NCBI GenBank assembly: GCA_964351395.1
Contig: CAYGOF010000010.1
Location: 190,074-254,073, forward strand
DNA: 64,000 bases
Reading direction: 5' to 3'
Source: Imperialibacter sp964351395
Lineage (GTDB): Bacteria; Bacteroidota; Bacteroidia; Cytophagales; Cyclobacteriaceae
Of this stretch, positions 27,126 to 37,500 are shown piece after piece; the first letter of the stretch is position 1, and the number at the start of each line of letters is the position of its first letter. A program made the translations under genes and the position numbers. The notes beneath the pieces were generated by a model that was given only the letters and a program-made list of their open reading frames with translations, was not told the origin of the DNA and did no database searches.

Positions 27126-27878
27126 TCAGGTAAAAAACCAAAGTTTGATAGCCAGGGCAATAACGGTAACTATCAGAAATATGCGTATCACTTTGTCTCC
27201 TTTCTCGACAGACCACCTGCTGGCAATCCAGCCTCCGGAGGCATTGCCAATTGCCAGCACCAGCCCCAGGGTCCAATTGACTTTGTCTTCGATGATAAAA
27301 ATAATTAGCGCTGAGGCTGTATAGATCAAAGCCGCAAATACCTTTACGAAATTAGCCTTTACCAACGAAAATCCATTGATATGTGTGAGTGCTGCAATGG
27401 TTAGAAAGCCGACACCGGCTTGAATAAAACCACCATAAATGCCGATAAAGAAGAAGGCAATAACCCCCCAAAGCTGATGCATGAAATCGAGTTTCTCGCC
27501 TGTCGATTTCTTTTTAACTACCGAATCGAAAATGATCGAGAGCACCACCAGCACCATAATAATCGCAAGAATTCTATTGAAAACGTCGCCATCAATTTCC
27601 ACAGCGAACCATGCACCAATGGCACCACCTATAAGTGATGAGCCAGCCAGCCACCAGGAATAAGGCCTGGCAGATACGCCTTTGCTTTGAAAACCAGCCA
27701 CTGAAAAGATATTTTGCCCCATGATCGCCACCCGGTTGGTAGCGTTGGCAACGGCCGCTGGAAGGCCAAGAAAGATCAATACCGGCAATGATAGGAGGGA
27801 GCCTCCCCCTGCTACTGTGTTGACAAATCCAGCGACAAAGCCGACTGCTATGATGAGTAAATATTCGTAATATTCCAT
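27126..27878 (-). CDS. TSUP-family (TauE/SafE-like) permease
   Basis: A 250-residue membrane protein with about eight hydrophobic segments. The duplicated family motif is present as 'GFVAGFVNTVAGGGSLLSLP' in the first half and 'IYGGFIQAGVGF' in the second half. Members move sulfite, sulfoacetate, sulfolactate or related organic anions out of or into the cell. Pairing with a class V PLP enzyme that often handles sulfur compounds hints at sulfur metabolism; this is inference from context. Confidence 0.9.
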   Translation of the reverse strand: MEYYEYLLIIAVGFVAGFVNTVAGGGSLLSLPVLIFLGLPAAVANATNRVAIMGQNIFSVAGFQSKGVSARPYSWWLAGSSLIGGAIGAWFAVEIDGDVFNRILAIIMVLVVLSIIFDSVVKKKSTGEKLDFMHQLWGVIAFFFIGIYGGFIQAGVGFLTIAALTHINGFSLVKANFVKVFAALIYTASALIIFIIEDKVNWTLGLVLAIGNASGGWIASRWSVEKGDKVIRIFLIVTVIALAIKLWFFT

Positions 27879-27931
27879 TAGCCCTAGTTAACAGGCGAAG
27901 TTAAACCTAAAAATATTCTTTGGCGGCTGAT

Positions 27932-28429
27932 TTAACCTGGAAATCCAACGCCCGATAATTTATCAACGTTCAGCAGGTCCGGGCATTCATCCAGAAGTTG
28001 AATTTGTGTTTTTAGACTTATCGGGTGAATGAAGTTGGGAGCAATTTCAACCAATGGTTCAAGTGTAAATCGCCGGAATGGAATTTGTGGATGGGGAACG
28101 ATCAGGTCGTCACTTTCAATTACCAGGTCGTCATAGTAAAGTAAATCAATATCAATCAGTCGTGGGCCCCATTTTTCCATCCTTTTACGGCCGAGTTGTT
28201 TTTCGATAGTCTGAATTTCATTCAATATTACAAATGCTGAAAGGGTAGTTTCTATCTGGAGCACCTGATTCAGGAAATCAGGTTGATTAGTTTGCCCCCA
28301 GGCCTTTGTAACATAAACCGAGGAACGCAGAACCATCCGGCCAATTTGCTCGTTTATCAATCGTCCTGCTTGTTGCAGGATTTCTAAACGATCGCCCTGG
28401 TTAGAGCCAAGTAAAAGGAAAGCGCCCAT
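27932..28429 (-). CDS. folK: 2-amino-4-hydroxy-6-hydroxymethyldihydropteridine diphosphokinase
   Basis: A 165-residue HPPK that transfers pyrophosphate from ATP to 6-hydroxymethyl-7,8-dihydropterin, in folate synthesis. Signatures: 'LGSNQGDR' at the start, 'FLNQVLQIET', 'GRKRMEKWGPRLIDIDLLYYD' with the catalytic metal-binding acidic pair, and 'VPHPQIPFRRFTLEPL'. Length is normal. Divergent from sppA with an 86-bp gap that holds the sppA promoter. Confidence 0.95.
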   Translation of the reverse strand: MGAFLLLGSNQGDRLEILQQAGRLINEQIGRMVLRSSVYVTKAWGQTNQPDFLNQVLQIETTLSAFVILNEIQTIEKQLGRKRMEKWGPRLIDIDLLYYDDLVIESDDLIVPHPQIPFRRFTLEPLVEIAPNFIHPISLKTQIQLLDECPDLLNVDKLSGVGFPG

Positions 28430-28475
28430 GAAGGTGAATAATTTTAGCGGTATTCTGAACTTAGGTGAATCTTGT

Positions 28476-28483
28476 TAGATTTG
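28476..28483 (+). promoter_or_regulatory. -7 promoter element of sppA (TAGATTTG)
   Basis: TAGATTTG matches TAnnTTTG and lies 32 nt before ATG 28516. No clear TTG is found about 20 nt upstream. It overlaps the longer in-frame alternative start at 28465, supporting ATG 28516. Confidence 0.4.
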
Positions 28484-28515
28484 CAAAGAACACAAATAAA
28501 TCAAAAACTGTCTCA

Positions 28516-30261
28516 ATGGCCTTTCTTCGAAATTTGTTAGCGACTCTAATCGGCCTTTTTATCTTCTCTTTCCTAGGTATACTCATATTGGTTGGAATTG
28601 CTTCAAGCAGTTCTGAAGACACAGTGTCGGTGAAGGATAATTCGGTCTTGTATATCCCTCTGGGGGGGGTATTGACTGAACGGACGCCGGACGATCCATT
28701 TCAGGAGATGTTCCCTAATAGTGGCCCAAGCTATATCGGCGTACTTGATATGTTGAAAGTGATTAAGAATGCTAAGTCCGACGAGAAAATAAAAGGTATT
28801 TATATCGAGCATGGATTTTTGTCCGGCGGCTTTGCCAGCCTGAAAGAAATCAGAGATGCTTTGGTTGATTTTAAGGATTCTGGGAAATTCATTTATGCAT
28901 ATGGCAACTATATTTCTGAGGGCGATTTTTATATTGGCTCTGTAGCAGATGAACTTTACTTGAATCCACAGGGCTCCCTTGAGTTTAATGGTTTTAGCGC
29001 CAATGTTTCGTTTTTTAAAGGTGCGCTGGACAAATTGGAGATCGAACCGTTGGTATTTAGGGTAGGTGAGTTTAAGTCGGCCATAGAGCCGTTTATTCGT
29101 GAGGATATGAGTGACGAAAATAGGCTGCAGATAACATCCTTCCTAAACTCTGCCCACGACACCTTTCTGGCTGATATATCGGAATCCCGCAACCTACCAA
29201 TCGATGAACTCAGGAAGATGTCCTCTGAAATGAAGGTTCGCAGAGTGAAGGATGCCGTTGATCTTGGTTTAGCTACGAAAGTGGCTTACGAAGATGAAAT
29301 GAAAACGCTTTTAAAAGCGAAACTGGGTATTGAGGAGGATGACGATGTCACTTTTATCTCGTGGAGTAATTACAAAAAAACCATTTCGCCAGACGAAATC
29401 TCTAAGAATAGGATCGCCGTAATTGTAGCCGAGGGAGAGATCTTGATGGGTGAGGGTGGCGATAATCAAATTGGGGCTGAGAAATTTGCGAGGGAAATTA
29501 GAAAAGCCAGAGAAAACGATCGTGTGAAGGCAGTTGTTTTGCGCGTTAACTCGCCTGGAGGCAGCCTAACGGGCTCTGATATTATTTGGAGAGAGATTAC
29601 GCTAACTAAAGAGAAGAAGCCAATCATAGCTTCCATGGGTGATTACGCAGCATCTGGAGGTTACTATTTATCTATGCCTTGCGACACCATCGTTGCTCAG
29701 CCAAATACGATCACCGGCTCGATAGGTATCTTCGGGATGCTTTTCAACATGGAAAAATTCTTGAACAACAAACTCGGTATCACTTTCGATGTAGTGAATA
29801 CAGGTGAATATTCTGATATAATGACAGTAACAAGGTCCTTAAGCGACTACGAAAAACAAATTATACAGGATGGTGTGAACCAAGGATACGAGACATTTAC
29901 GTCAAAGGCAGCTGAAGCTCGTGGTTTACCGCTTGAAAAACTGAAAGAGGTGGCTGGAGGAAGAGTATGGACCGGTGTGCAAGCCTATGAACTCGGCTTG
30001 GTGGATTTGCTTGGGAGTTTCGATGACGCTGTAAAAGTAGCAGCAGACAAAGCTAATTTGGGCGATGACTACCTGCTGAGCTTTTATCCCAGGCAAAAGA
30101 ATTTTTTTGAAGAACTGTTCGCTACTGCATCTGACGAGCTGGAAGCACGTTCGATAAAAAATACTTATGGACCTTTGGCGCCATATGTAAAAGAGATTAA
30201 CAACTTACAAACCTTGCAGGGCATTCAGGCCCGCATACCTTATACTTTTGAGATTAAATAA
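28516..30261 (+). CDS. sppA: signal peptide peptidase SppA, 67K type
   Basis: A 581-residue membrane-anchored serine protease that degrades signal peptides after their release. An N-terminal membrane helix (about residues 5-30) is followed by two tandem S49 domains. The catalytic Lys of the first domain lies in 'VGEFKSAIEP' and the nucleophilic Ser of the second in 'GDYAASGGYYLSMP'; the Lys/Ser dyad spread over two domains marks the 67K type. I chose ATG 28516 because it directly precedes the membrane helix and follows a good -7 box. bioB follows 19 bp downstream. Confidence 0.94.
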   Translation: MAFLRNLLATLIGLFIFSFLGILILVGIASSSSEDTVSVKDNSVLYIPLGGVLTERTPDDPFQEMFPNSGPSYIGVLDMLKVIKNAKSDEKIKGIYIEHGFLSGGFASLKEIRDALVDFKDSGKFIYAYGNYISEGDFYIGSVADELYLNPQGSLEFNGFSANVSFFKGALDKLEIEPLVFRVGEFKSAIEPFIREDMSDENRLQITSFLNSAHDTFLADISESRNLPIDELRKMSSEMKVRRVKDAVDLGLATKVAYEDEMKTLLKAKLGIEEDDDVTFISWSNYKKTISPDEISKNRIAVIVAEGEILMGEGGDNQIGAEKFAREIRKARENDRVKAVVLRVNSPGGSLTGSDIIWREITLTKEKKPIIASMGDYAASGGYYLSMPCDTIVAQPNTITGSIGIFGMLFNMEKFLNNKLGITFDVVNTGEYSDIMTVTRSLSDYEKQIIQDGVNQGYETFTSKAAEARGLPLEKLKEVAGGRVWTGVQAYELGLVDLLGSFDDAVKVAADKANLGDDYLLSFYPRQKNFFEELFATASDELEARSIKNTYGPLAPYVKEINNLQTLQGIQARIPYTFEIK

Positions 30262-30280
30262 TTAACCTACTCCATTAGGG

Positions 30281-31270
30281 ATGACCGAACTAAGAAACGA
30301 CTGGACCAGAAAAGAAATAGAGGAGATTTACAATTCCCCTGTGTTGGATTTAATTTATAAAGCAGCCACTGTCCACAGGGAATTTAACGACCCACAGGAG
30401 GTTCAAGTTTGTACATTGTTGTCAGTCAAAACAGGCGGTTGCCCTGAAGACTGCTCGTATTGTCCACAAGCTGCCCGTTATCATACGGATGTGAAAGTAC
30501 AGAAGCTGATGGACGTGCAGGAAGTTTTGGATAATGCAAAGTCGGCTAAAGAGAATGGAAGTACGAGGTTTTGCATGGGTGCCGCCTGGAGAGAAGTAAG
30601 AGATAACAAAGATTTCGATAAGGTCATTGAAATGGTGAAGGGTGTCAACCAAATGGGCATGGAAGTGTGCTGCACGCTTGGCATGATTACCGAGTCTCAA
30701 GCCCAAAGACTAAAAGATGCTGGACTTTATGCGTACAATCATAACCTTGATACAAGCGAGGAAGCCTACGAGGAAATCATTACAACCAGAACCTATAAAG
30801 ACCGGCTTGATACGCTTGAGAATGTGCGTTCAGCTAAAATTTCTGTATGCTCAGGTGGCATCATAGGAATGGGCGAGTCACACCTTGACCGGGTGGGCAT
30901 GCTTCACACGCTGGCTACTTTACCAGAGCACCCTGAAAGTGTTCCAGTTAATGCATTGGTGGCTGTTGAAGGTACTCCACTCGAGGACCAGGAGCGAGTG
31001 CCGGTTTGGGACATGCTCCGAATGATCGCTACAGCAAGGATCATCATGCCAAGAGCAATGGTGAGGCTTTCGGCTGGGCGTGTTAGCATGACCATGGAAG
31101 AACAGGCACTTTGCTTTATGGCAGGGGCTAATTCGATCTTTGCAGGCGATAAGTTGCTAACTACACCTAACCCTGAGGTTGATGCAGACAAGCAAATGTT
31201 TCAGGTACTTAACCTAAAACCAAGGGCTTCATTTAAAGGAGCTGCTGCCGAGAAATATTCAGTTGCTTAA
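30281..31270 (+). CDS. bioB: biotin synthase
   Basis: A 329-residue radical SAM enzyme that inserts sulfur into dethiobiotin. The [4Fe-4S] SAM motif is 'CPEDCSYC' (CxxxCxxC) near residue 56. Conserved Cys in 'FCMGAAWREV' and in 'GMEVCCTLG', and Arg in 'AMVRLSAGR', bind the [2Fe-2S] cluster that donates sulfur. Length is normal. No other bio genes are visible in the window; sppA lies upstream and is likely on the same transcript. Confidence 0.96.
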   Translation: MTELRNDWTRKEIEEIYNSPVLDLIYKAATVHREFNDPQEVQVCTLLSVKTGGCPEDCSYCPQAARYHTDVKVQKLMDVQEVLDNAKSAKENGSTRFCMGAAWREVRDNKDFDKVIEMVKGVNQMGMEVCCTLGMITESQAQRLKDAGLYAYNHNLDTSEEAYEEIITTRTYKDRLDTLENVRSAKISVCSGGIIGMGESHLDRVGMLHTLATLPEHPESVPVNALVAVEGTPLEDQERVPVWDMLRMIATARIIMPRAMVRLSAGRVSMTMEEQALCFMAGANSIFAGDKLLTTPNPEVDADKQMFQVLNLKPRASFKGAAAEKYSVA

Positions 31271-31279
31271 TGTGGATCA

Positions 31280-31318
31280 AGCGACAAGGGCCTTGTGCAT
31301 GCTTGTCGCTATTTTTTT
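31280..31318 (+). terminator. intrinsic terminator after bioB
   Basis: The arms 31280-31288 and 31302-31310 (agcgacaag / cttgtcgct) pair over 9 bp with a 13-nt loop and are followed by a run of seven T. It ends the sppA-bioB transcript. Confidence 0.75.
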
Positions 31319-31645
31319 GCTTGTTAACATTCATTTTTTCTAAGATCACTTCGATAAGTGCTTCCGGGTAGTTTTTTTGATCCAGCGATTAGCAGATGTC
31401 AAGCCATCATCGCACAGAACTTATATTTTTTGGTCGATTGAATAAAATTAGCTCTATCAAAAGGTTGGCTCTTCATCTCAATTAAAGGCAGTCATTTCCC
31501 CCCCTCATGGTATCACTGGGCTAAAGTTGGTATTCATTTATTAACATCAAAAGCTTGCAGGTTCAGCAAACATTATTGATATTCATGTAGTTACACTTGA
31601 TGTGCTCTTGGGTAAAATTCCTCCATGCAATAAATTTTGAAACGT
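31319..31645. other. non-coding spacer upstream of the DUF4136 gene
   Basis: No plausible gene or RNA was recognised. The sequence is AT-rich, has a short inverted repeat at about 31347-31360 (cactt/aagtg) and no exact TAnnTTTG box. It probably holds the promoter of the downstream gene. Confidence 0.4.
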
Positions 31646-32284
31646 ATGAAATCAACTTTAGTAATTGTCGGGGTTGTCGTCATGGCAGCTCTTAGTTCTT
31701 GTGTTTCTCAAAAAGACTTTATCATAGAATCGGATTACAGCTATTTGGGCCGTTTCAATAAGTATAAAACGTTTGATTTTGTGAACATCGACCGGAAGGA
31801 TAGTACGAGCCATAATCCAAATCTGGAGAAATGGATCATCAGCAGGATGGAATCTCAGGGTTATTCATATTCCAACAGAAAGCCGGACATTTATGTTAAC
31901 TACAAAATATACTACTCAGATATGAAGTATCGGGGGTATAATCAGGAGGAGCTTGACACCTACCTTAACAAGGAAGTTTCGCTTGCATCTAATGACGAAT
32001 TTGATGAAGAGCTGTACATGAGCGACGAAGAGCTTACTGAACTTGAGAATGCTGAAGTAGCCTCACGTCGCAGAGAGTACGACTCCAGGTATTACACGAT
32101 GGATTCCGGCACATTACTTATTATTTTGGTTGACAGAAGGAAGCATAGTGCAGTTTGGCAGGGCTATGCGTCGGGTGTGTTTTCCCTGGGGGCTGAAAAC
32201 TTTGACCGACAGCTCCGCAGAGCCGCTGGGGTCATCTTCGATAAATACAAAGTGGTAGCCGACGGCTATCTTATCAATGACTGA
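31646..32284 (+). CDS. DUF4136-like lipoprotein
   Basis: A 212-residue exported lipoprotein. The signal peptide (about residues 1-18) ends in the lipobox 'LSSC', so the mature protein is anchored through its cysteine. The mature part resembles DUF4136: 'YSYLGRFNKYKTFDF', 'DIYVNYKI' and 'GTLLIILVDRRKHSAVWQGYASG'. Members are Bacteroidota envelope lipoproteins of unknown function. The insert at about residues 100-140 is unusually acidic. I chose ATG 31646; a TTG three codons upstream is a less likely start. The DUF2807 gene follows 110 bp later. Confidence 0.85.
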   Translation: MKSTLVIVGVVVMAALSSCVSQKDFIIESDYSYLGRFNKYKTFDFVNIDRKDSTSHNPNLEKWIISRMESQGYSYSNRKPDIYVNYKIYYSDMKYRGYNQEELDTYLNKEVSLASNDEFDEELYMSDEELTELENAEVASRRREYDSRYYTMDSGTLLIILVDRRKHSAVWQGYASGVFSLGAENFDRQLRRAAGVIFDKYKVVADGYLIND

Positions 32285-32394
32285 TTTTTTGTAACAACTG
32301 TTCCTCAAAGAACGTCTTATAAAAAAAGATGTGGCGCTTGTGCAACCTTTGCATGTGAATCGCATCTTTTACTAAAGGACTAACTCATTATATT

Positions 32395-33102
32395 ATGAAC
32401 AGATTAAGCAAATTTTTGCCGCTACTTGTTATGGCATTCGTTGTGCACTGCGCCAGTGCACAAACGATCCGAGAAGAAAGAAAAGTATCCACGTATGATG
32501 CTATAAGTGTAAGTACTGGTATCGATGTATACATCCGCCAGGGTGATCGACAGCAAGTCACTGTAGAAGTCGATGAAGATGACATCGACGATTTGATGAC
32601 CGAAGTAAGGAGTGGTGAATTGAAAATCTATTTTGAGGGCAACAGCAGTTTTTGGAATTGGAAAGATCGGGATGCAACAGTGTATGTGACCGTAACAGAT
32701 ATAAAATCTATTAAAAGCTCGAGTGGGTCCGATGTAACCGGAGAGACGATCATAGTATCGGATTACCTGGAGCTGGAATCGTCATCCGGTGCGGATTTAA
32801 AATTGCAAGTAAGAGCAAAAACCTTGAGGGCCGAATCAAGCAGTGGATCCGATATGGAGCTTTCAGGTGAGGCCGATTCCTTCGAAGGACGTTCATCTTC
32901 TGGTAGTGATCTCGATGCCCGTGATTTGGTAGCAAGGAAAGCAAAGGTAAGGGCCTCAAGTGGTTCGGATCTGGCTATTACAGTCACTGAAGACATTGAA
33001 GCCGATGCTAGTAGCGGCAGCGATATTTCTTATTCCGGCAGACCACAATATGTGAATATCGACGAGTCTTCCGGAGGAGATGTAAGTCGAAGAAATTTTT
33101 AG
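32395..33102 (+). CDS. DUF2807 (GIN domain) exported protein
   Basis: A 235-residue protein with a cleavable signal peptide (residues 1-22, ending at 'ASAQ') and a DUF2807 head domain. The mature part carries seven SSGSD-like turns, at about 15-25 residue spacing, in a row of short beta-strands, as in the beta-helix proposed for the family ('SSSGSDVTGE', 'SSSGADLKL', 'SSSGSDMEL', 'SSSGSDLDA', 'ASSGSDLAI', 'ASSGSDISY'). Likely periplasmic or outer-membrane associated. Members are sometimes linked to adhesion or envelope stress, but no function is established. Confidence 0.88.
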   Translation: MNRLSKFLPLLVMAFVVHCASAQTIREERKVSTYDAISVSTGIDVYIRQGDRQQVTVEVDEDDIDDLMTEVRSGELKIYFEGNSSFWNWKDRDATVYVTVTDIKSIKSSSGSDVTGETIIVSDYLELESSSGADLKLQVRAKTLRAESSSGSDMELSGEADSFEGRSSSGSDLDARDLVARKAKVRASSGSDLAITVTEDIEADASSGSDISYSGRPQYVNIDESSGGDVSRRNF

Positions 33103-33120
33103 GAATTGCATAAAAAACAG

Positions 33121-33147
33121 AAAAGGCTTCGATCATCGAAGCCTTTT
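33121..33147. terminator. bidirectional terminator between DUF2807 and DUF2911 genes
   Basis: A perfect 12-bp stem (aaaaggcttcga / tcgaagcctttt) with a 3-nt loop, A-rich on the left and T-rich on the right, so it can stop transcription in both directions. It lies between two convergent genes. Confidence 0.85.
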
Positions 33148-33177
33148 TTGTTTACTGAACACCTTGTGTTAACGGCG

Positions 33178-33732
33178 TTAGAACCCGAAAGGAACGTCCA
33201 CAACTGTATCATCCCAACCCAGGCTCATGGTAGCTCCTTTTTCTCCACTTTTAGCAAATACAATAGAGAAGTACTCGATTGTTTTTCCGCTCTTTTTTGA
33301 AGGCACGGTTACTCTTAGCACATCATTGTCTTCTTTGTAGCTATAAGCTCCCCAGAAATCGATGGCCGAACTGAAAATAATGACCCACTCTTTTTCACCA
33401 GGAATGGTGAACAGCGAATAAGTGCCTGCCTTTAGCTTTTTACCAGCTACCGTGGCATCAGTATATAACTTGATTTCGGTGTTCTCATTGGCTCCGGTTC
33501 TCCAAACTTTTCCGTAGTCTTCTAGTTTGCCGAAGATCGCCCTGTCTTTGGCTTGAGGCCTGCTGTAAATTACCCGCACAAGGGCTTTATCATCTCCATT
33601 TCTGTCATGAGCAAAATTATCAGGGTAGTACGCCATATCCATTGGACTTTTGTCAGGTCCCCTGAATTCCTGTGCCCGCGACGTGACGGCAATAAGTGAC
33701 AAAATCGATAGCAATAGTATTGTCTTTTTCAT
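33178..33732 (-). CDS. DUF2911 domain-containing exported protein
   Basis: A 184-residue protein with a signal peptide (about residues 1-20, ending at 'SRAQ'). The rest is DUF2911: 'VRVIYSRPQAKDRAIFG', 'YGKVWRTGANENTEIKLY', 'AGTYSLFTIPGEKEWVIIFS' and 'SWGAY-like' segment ('FWGAYSYKEDNDVLRV'). Bacteroidota-specific, exported, function unknown. A single gene, terminated by the shared hairpin at 33121. Confidence 0.9.
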   Translation of the reverse strand: MKKTILLLSILSLIAVTSRAQEFRGPDKSPMDMAYYPDNFAHDRNGDDKALVRVIYSRPQAKDRAIFGKLEDYGKVWRTGANENTEIKLYTDATVAGKKLKAGTYSLFTIPGEKEWVIIFSSAIDFWGAYSYKEDNDVLRVTVPSKKSGKTIEYFSIVFAKSGEKGATMSLGWDDTVVDVPFGF

Positions 33733-33882
33733 GGTTCTCGTTTTAATCGTTAAGGTCTTTCTAATTGAGTTGTTGCTTGGTGGGTATGTTGAAATCCTTT
33801 GTTGGTGTATGAAAGGGTAGTGGTGCCAGACTAAAAAAAAAACAGAATAGCAGGCAAATAAATTTGATTGATGGTACGGCTT

Positions 33883-34422
33883 TTAGATCCCCAACTCACT
33901 TCTGTTTTGCTTAAGTACATCAATAATAAAGCCAATATGCTCGTCCATATCGACACCAAATAGTTCGGCGCCCTTTGTCACTTCATCCCGATCGACAGTA
34001 GCAGCGAAGCTCTTTTGTTTGAGTTTCTTTTTAACTGATTTTACTTCAAGCGATTCAATTCCATCAGGCCTTACCTGACAGCAAGCGATAATAAATCCTG
34101 TAATTTCGTCGCAGGCAATAAGACCTTTGTCGAGCATGGTGTCATAAGAAACGCCCCAATGTGTATAGTGTGCCGAAATCGCATGGGCAATTTTTTCAAG
34201 GCCTTGTTCACTTAATATCCCGACAATCCGATGTGGGTGCTCCTCCGGCCAGGCTTCGTAATCGGCATCGTGAAGCAGGCCGGCAATGGCCCACTCGTCT
34301 GCATCTTCGCCGAGTTTAGTGGCGTAAGCTTCCATGACCATCTCAACAGTTCGGGCGTGCCGTCTTAAACTATCGCCCTTGGTCATTTCCAGTAATAATG
34401 ATTTGGCTTGTTCTCTGTTCAT
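33883..34422 (-). CDS. HD-domain protein (predicted metal-dependent phosphohydrolase)
   Basis: A 179-residue HD-superfamily protein. The metal-binding 'LLHDADYE' HD motif lies near residue 48, and an upstream His ('RRHARTVEMVMEAY') and downstream His ('HAISAHYTHWG') complete the site. Family members hydrolyse phosphate esters or nucleotides; substrate unknown. No membrane segment. A terminator sits between it and the large protein upstream on the same strand, so it is probably an independent unit. Confidence 0.88.
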   Translation of the reverse strand: MNREQAKSLLLEMTKGDSLRRHARTVEMVMEAYATKLGEDADEWAIAGLLHDADYEAWPEEHPHRIVGILSEQGLEKIAHAISAHYTHWGVSYDTMLDKGLIACDEITGFIIACCQVRPDGIESLEVKSVKKKLKQKSFAATVDRDEVTKGAELFGVDMDEHIGFIIDVLKQNRSELGI

Positions 34423-34431
34423 AGGCTGAAT

Positions 34432-34455
34432 AAAAAAAGCACCCTAAGGTGCTTT
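34432..34455 (-). terminator. terminator of the T9SS adhesin gene
   Basis: Arms 34436-34443 and 34448-34455 (aaagcacc / ggtgcttt) form an 8-bp stem with a 4-nt loop; on the minus strand it is followed by a T-run (34432-34438). It lies just after the stop of the 1734-aa gene. Confidence 0.75.
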
Positions 34456-34508
34456 AAACTTTTATTGAAACTTCAGCTATGTTAGCCAATAAGGGCAACA
34501 ATTGGAAA

Positions 34509-37500
34509 TTATTTTACAAGAGTGATACCCCCTCGTTGCTCAAACACTTCGTTGGTAGCATCGAGGTTACTCTTATACCTCATTACATAGGCATAAGTAC
34601 CTACGGGTAGCGGCTTACCTTCGAAATTGCCGTTCCACCTGAAATCAATGCTGTTGCTTTGGAACATTAAAATACCCCAGCGATTATAAATGAATATGGT
34701 GAAGTCGGTGACATATGGATTAGGGAAAGCAAAGAACTCCTCGTTTTGCCCGTTGCCATTGGGGCTAAAGGCGTTGGGCACAAACACCTTAGGACGACAA
34801 TCGTCCGTTACGACTACACGAGCTGTACGGCAGATGCTTCCGTTGGAGAAGGTAACCTCATAAGTGCCAGCTTCCGATGCTACATAGGTAGGCTGAACAG
34901 AAATGATATCCAGGCTTGGGAGCTTTCGCCACTCATACGTATTAAATATGCCTGGCGTGAGATCGACCGTCCCATTGGAAGGGTCTTCGGAGCAGAAGGT
35001 GAGTACTCCCGGAAGGGAAATTTCGGAGTCAAAGATTGGGAGGACACTTACATTAAGGTCTGCTGAAGCTTCGCAGCTATTGTCTATACCTCTAACGGTT
35101 ACCTGATACAATCCTCCCAAACCAGTGGAGATGGAAGCAGTGGTTTCTGGTAAGATAGTGCCATCCGGTCCTGTCCACTCGAAAGTCACCTGAGCAGGAA
35201 TATTGGCCTGCGCGGTGAGGATTACCTGGGTTTCGTTGTCACAATCAGGCTGTTGGATAAGTGTCACTTCCAGCACATTTTCTACTTGCACCGTAGTGTC
35301 GATCGTAACGAAGCAACCTGAGTTTCTATCCCGAATGGTTACAGCGTAAGAGCCCGACTGGTTAACGACGGTTGATTCGATTGATGATCCATTGCTCCAG
35401 CCGAAAATATAATTAGCAGGGTCAGCGCCATTGGTAAGTGCGGCGGTCAAAGTAAGTTCTCCTTCGCAGGGATCACCAGATACGGTAATGGAGCCTTGTG
35501 GGTCTTCGCTAAGGAAGAACTGGATTTGTTCTGTTTGCTCGCAAAGGCCTGGTCCGGAGCTGGTAACGGTATAGATGCCGCTCACGCTGACGGTGGCTGT
35601 TGCCGTAGTGTCTGGAAGCACACTTCCATCAGGCGCAGTCCAAGTATATTTAACCCCAGTGGTAACAGGCCTCACTGCAATGGTTCCGCTTAGCCCACAA
35701 TCAGTTTGTATCGGATCAAAGTTGAATTCAGCGTTTGGTGCCTGCTCAACCAGTACACCCTGGAAGGTTTGAAGACAACCATCAGCCGTATTAGTCACTT
35801 CTACCGTGTAGGTGGAAAAAGGGATACTTGCTGTAGTAGTCGTGTTGCTTAGAGCAATTAAACCTGTGGTAGCATTTAGCCCGGTAGCGAAGTCAATGAC
35901 GCTATAACTGTAGTTTCCTGGAGCGCTGGTGGTAATCGTAATCGTACCATCGGTACACCCATTATTGGGAACAGCCGAATCTAAGGTAAATGATGGGCTA
36001 TTGCTGTTAACCCCTACAGCTCCAAATGTTTCGGTGCAACCAGTGAGCGTATTTGTAACTGTTATACGGTAGCTACTGGCAGCGAGGTTTGGAATAGAGT
36101 CTGTGAAAGGACCATCTGCCGACCGGAAGATCGTTGCGAACAGAGGATCTGAGTTGGCTATTTGGTAACTGTAGCTGCCTGTGCCTGGTACGGACAGCAC
36201 AAGTGCACCATCAGAAACTGCACACCCCGACGCATTGTAGGGTGTTATGGTTGGTTGTGGTGCTTCTAGTATGGTAAAGTTTTTCCGGTTTGTTGTTTGA
36301 CAACCGTTTACGTCTACAATACTCACGGCATATTCGTAGGTGCCCGGCACTGTTGTGTCAATGTCCTGGAAGCGGCCCGTATTACCTGTGCCTGCGCCAT
36401 TGATGGCCCAGGAATAAGTAGCACCTGGGTTTTGAGCATCCAATGGATCTAATTCCTCCCCGGCACAAATGATTTGATCCGGCCCTAAGTCTACTATCGG
36501 TCGCTGATCGCCCACCAGCGTGGTGAGTGTATCGGAACGGCAACCTGCTGCATTGGTCAGAAATATGGTAATCGTGCTTGGAGTTAACACGGTAATTTCT
36601 CTGGTAGTCTCACCGGTTGACCAGGTGTAGGTCAGTCCCGGATCGTCTTGAGGCCATGCGGTCAATACCACTCCGTTGTCGTCACAAATGGCAACCGCGC
36701 TAGGCACAATGGGCTGCTCTGGCGTTGGGTTGATAATTACCGTCTGAACGAGCGTAGTGTCAAGGCCACAACGGTTGGTAATGTTAAGGGTAACGTTAAA
36801 AGTACCCACCTGCTGGTACACATGGGTTGTGTCTGGCCCCAGGGCTTGTGCTCCGTCGCCAAAGTTCCAGGCAAACTCATCTATATCGGAAGTGCCGGTA
36901 GCGGTAAACCTGGTGGGCTGGCCTAAACAGCCTCCGTCGACTACTATGGAAGGGTCCTGAGGCGGGTTGAGGATATTCTGTGCGAAGTTGGGCAGTCCGA
37001 GCCGCGAGGTTCTACCAGCAAGATCAAACCCCTGATCGTTATAGTTCGCTTGTATCTCGTCTCCATTCGAGTTCGTCACAGTGCCCAGGTTGCCACTATT
37101 GTCTTTGGCCATGTAGATCACTTGATCAGGCCCAATCTGTAGAGATCCATAGTTTGCTCCTGTTGCCAATTCAAATTTGCTATCCTGTATGAATTGGGTC
37201 ACCGTATCGTCGGAGTAGGTGTTCGTTGCGTTTAGTAAGCTATCCAGGTTGTATTGGAGAAGCTTGGCATTTCCTCCTGTGGTAGAAATATAAAGCCGGG
37301 CGCCACCGCTGGCGAATTCAATACCATAAGCTTCTGATGGTGCTGGTTCTTCAAGGTCAATCAATAGAGGAGAATCGAAGGCTCCGTTGCCCCCATTGAA
37401 GTTGACAAGTTCCACAAAGTTTTCTGTACCGGGAATAACTGACCCTACCAGGGTTCCTGTTGGCGACACTTTCATTGCACCTCTTCCGTTGAGCTCTTCA

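Noticed and set aside
27121..27276. 52-residue N-terminal extension of the class V enzyme
   Set aside because: It overlaps the TSUP gene and looks like out-of-frame coding sequence.
36648..37192. Several overlapping plus-strand frames in the large adhesin gene
   Set aside because: They are antisense shadows of a gene with clear domains on the minus strand and lack conserved motifs.
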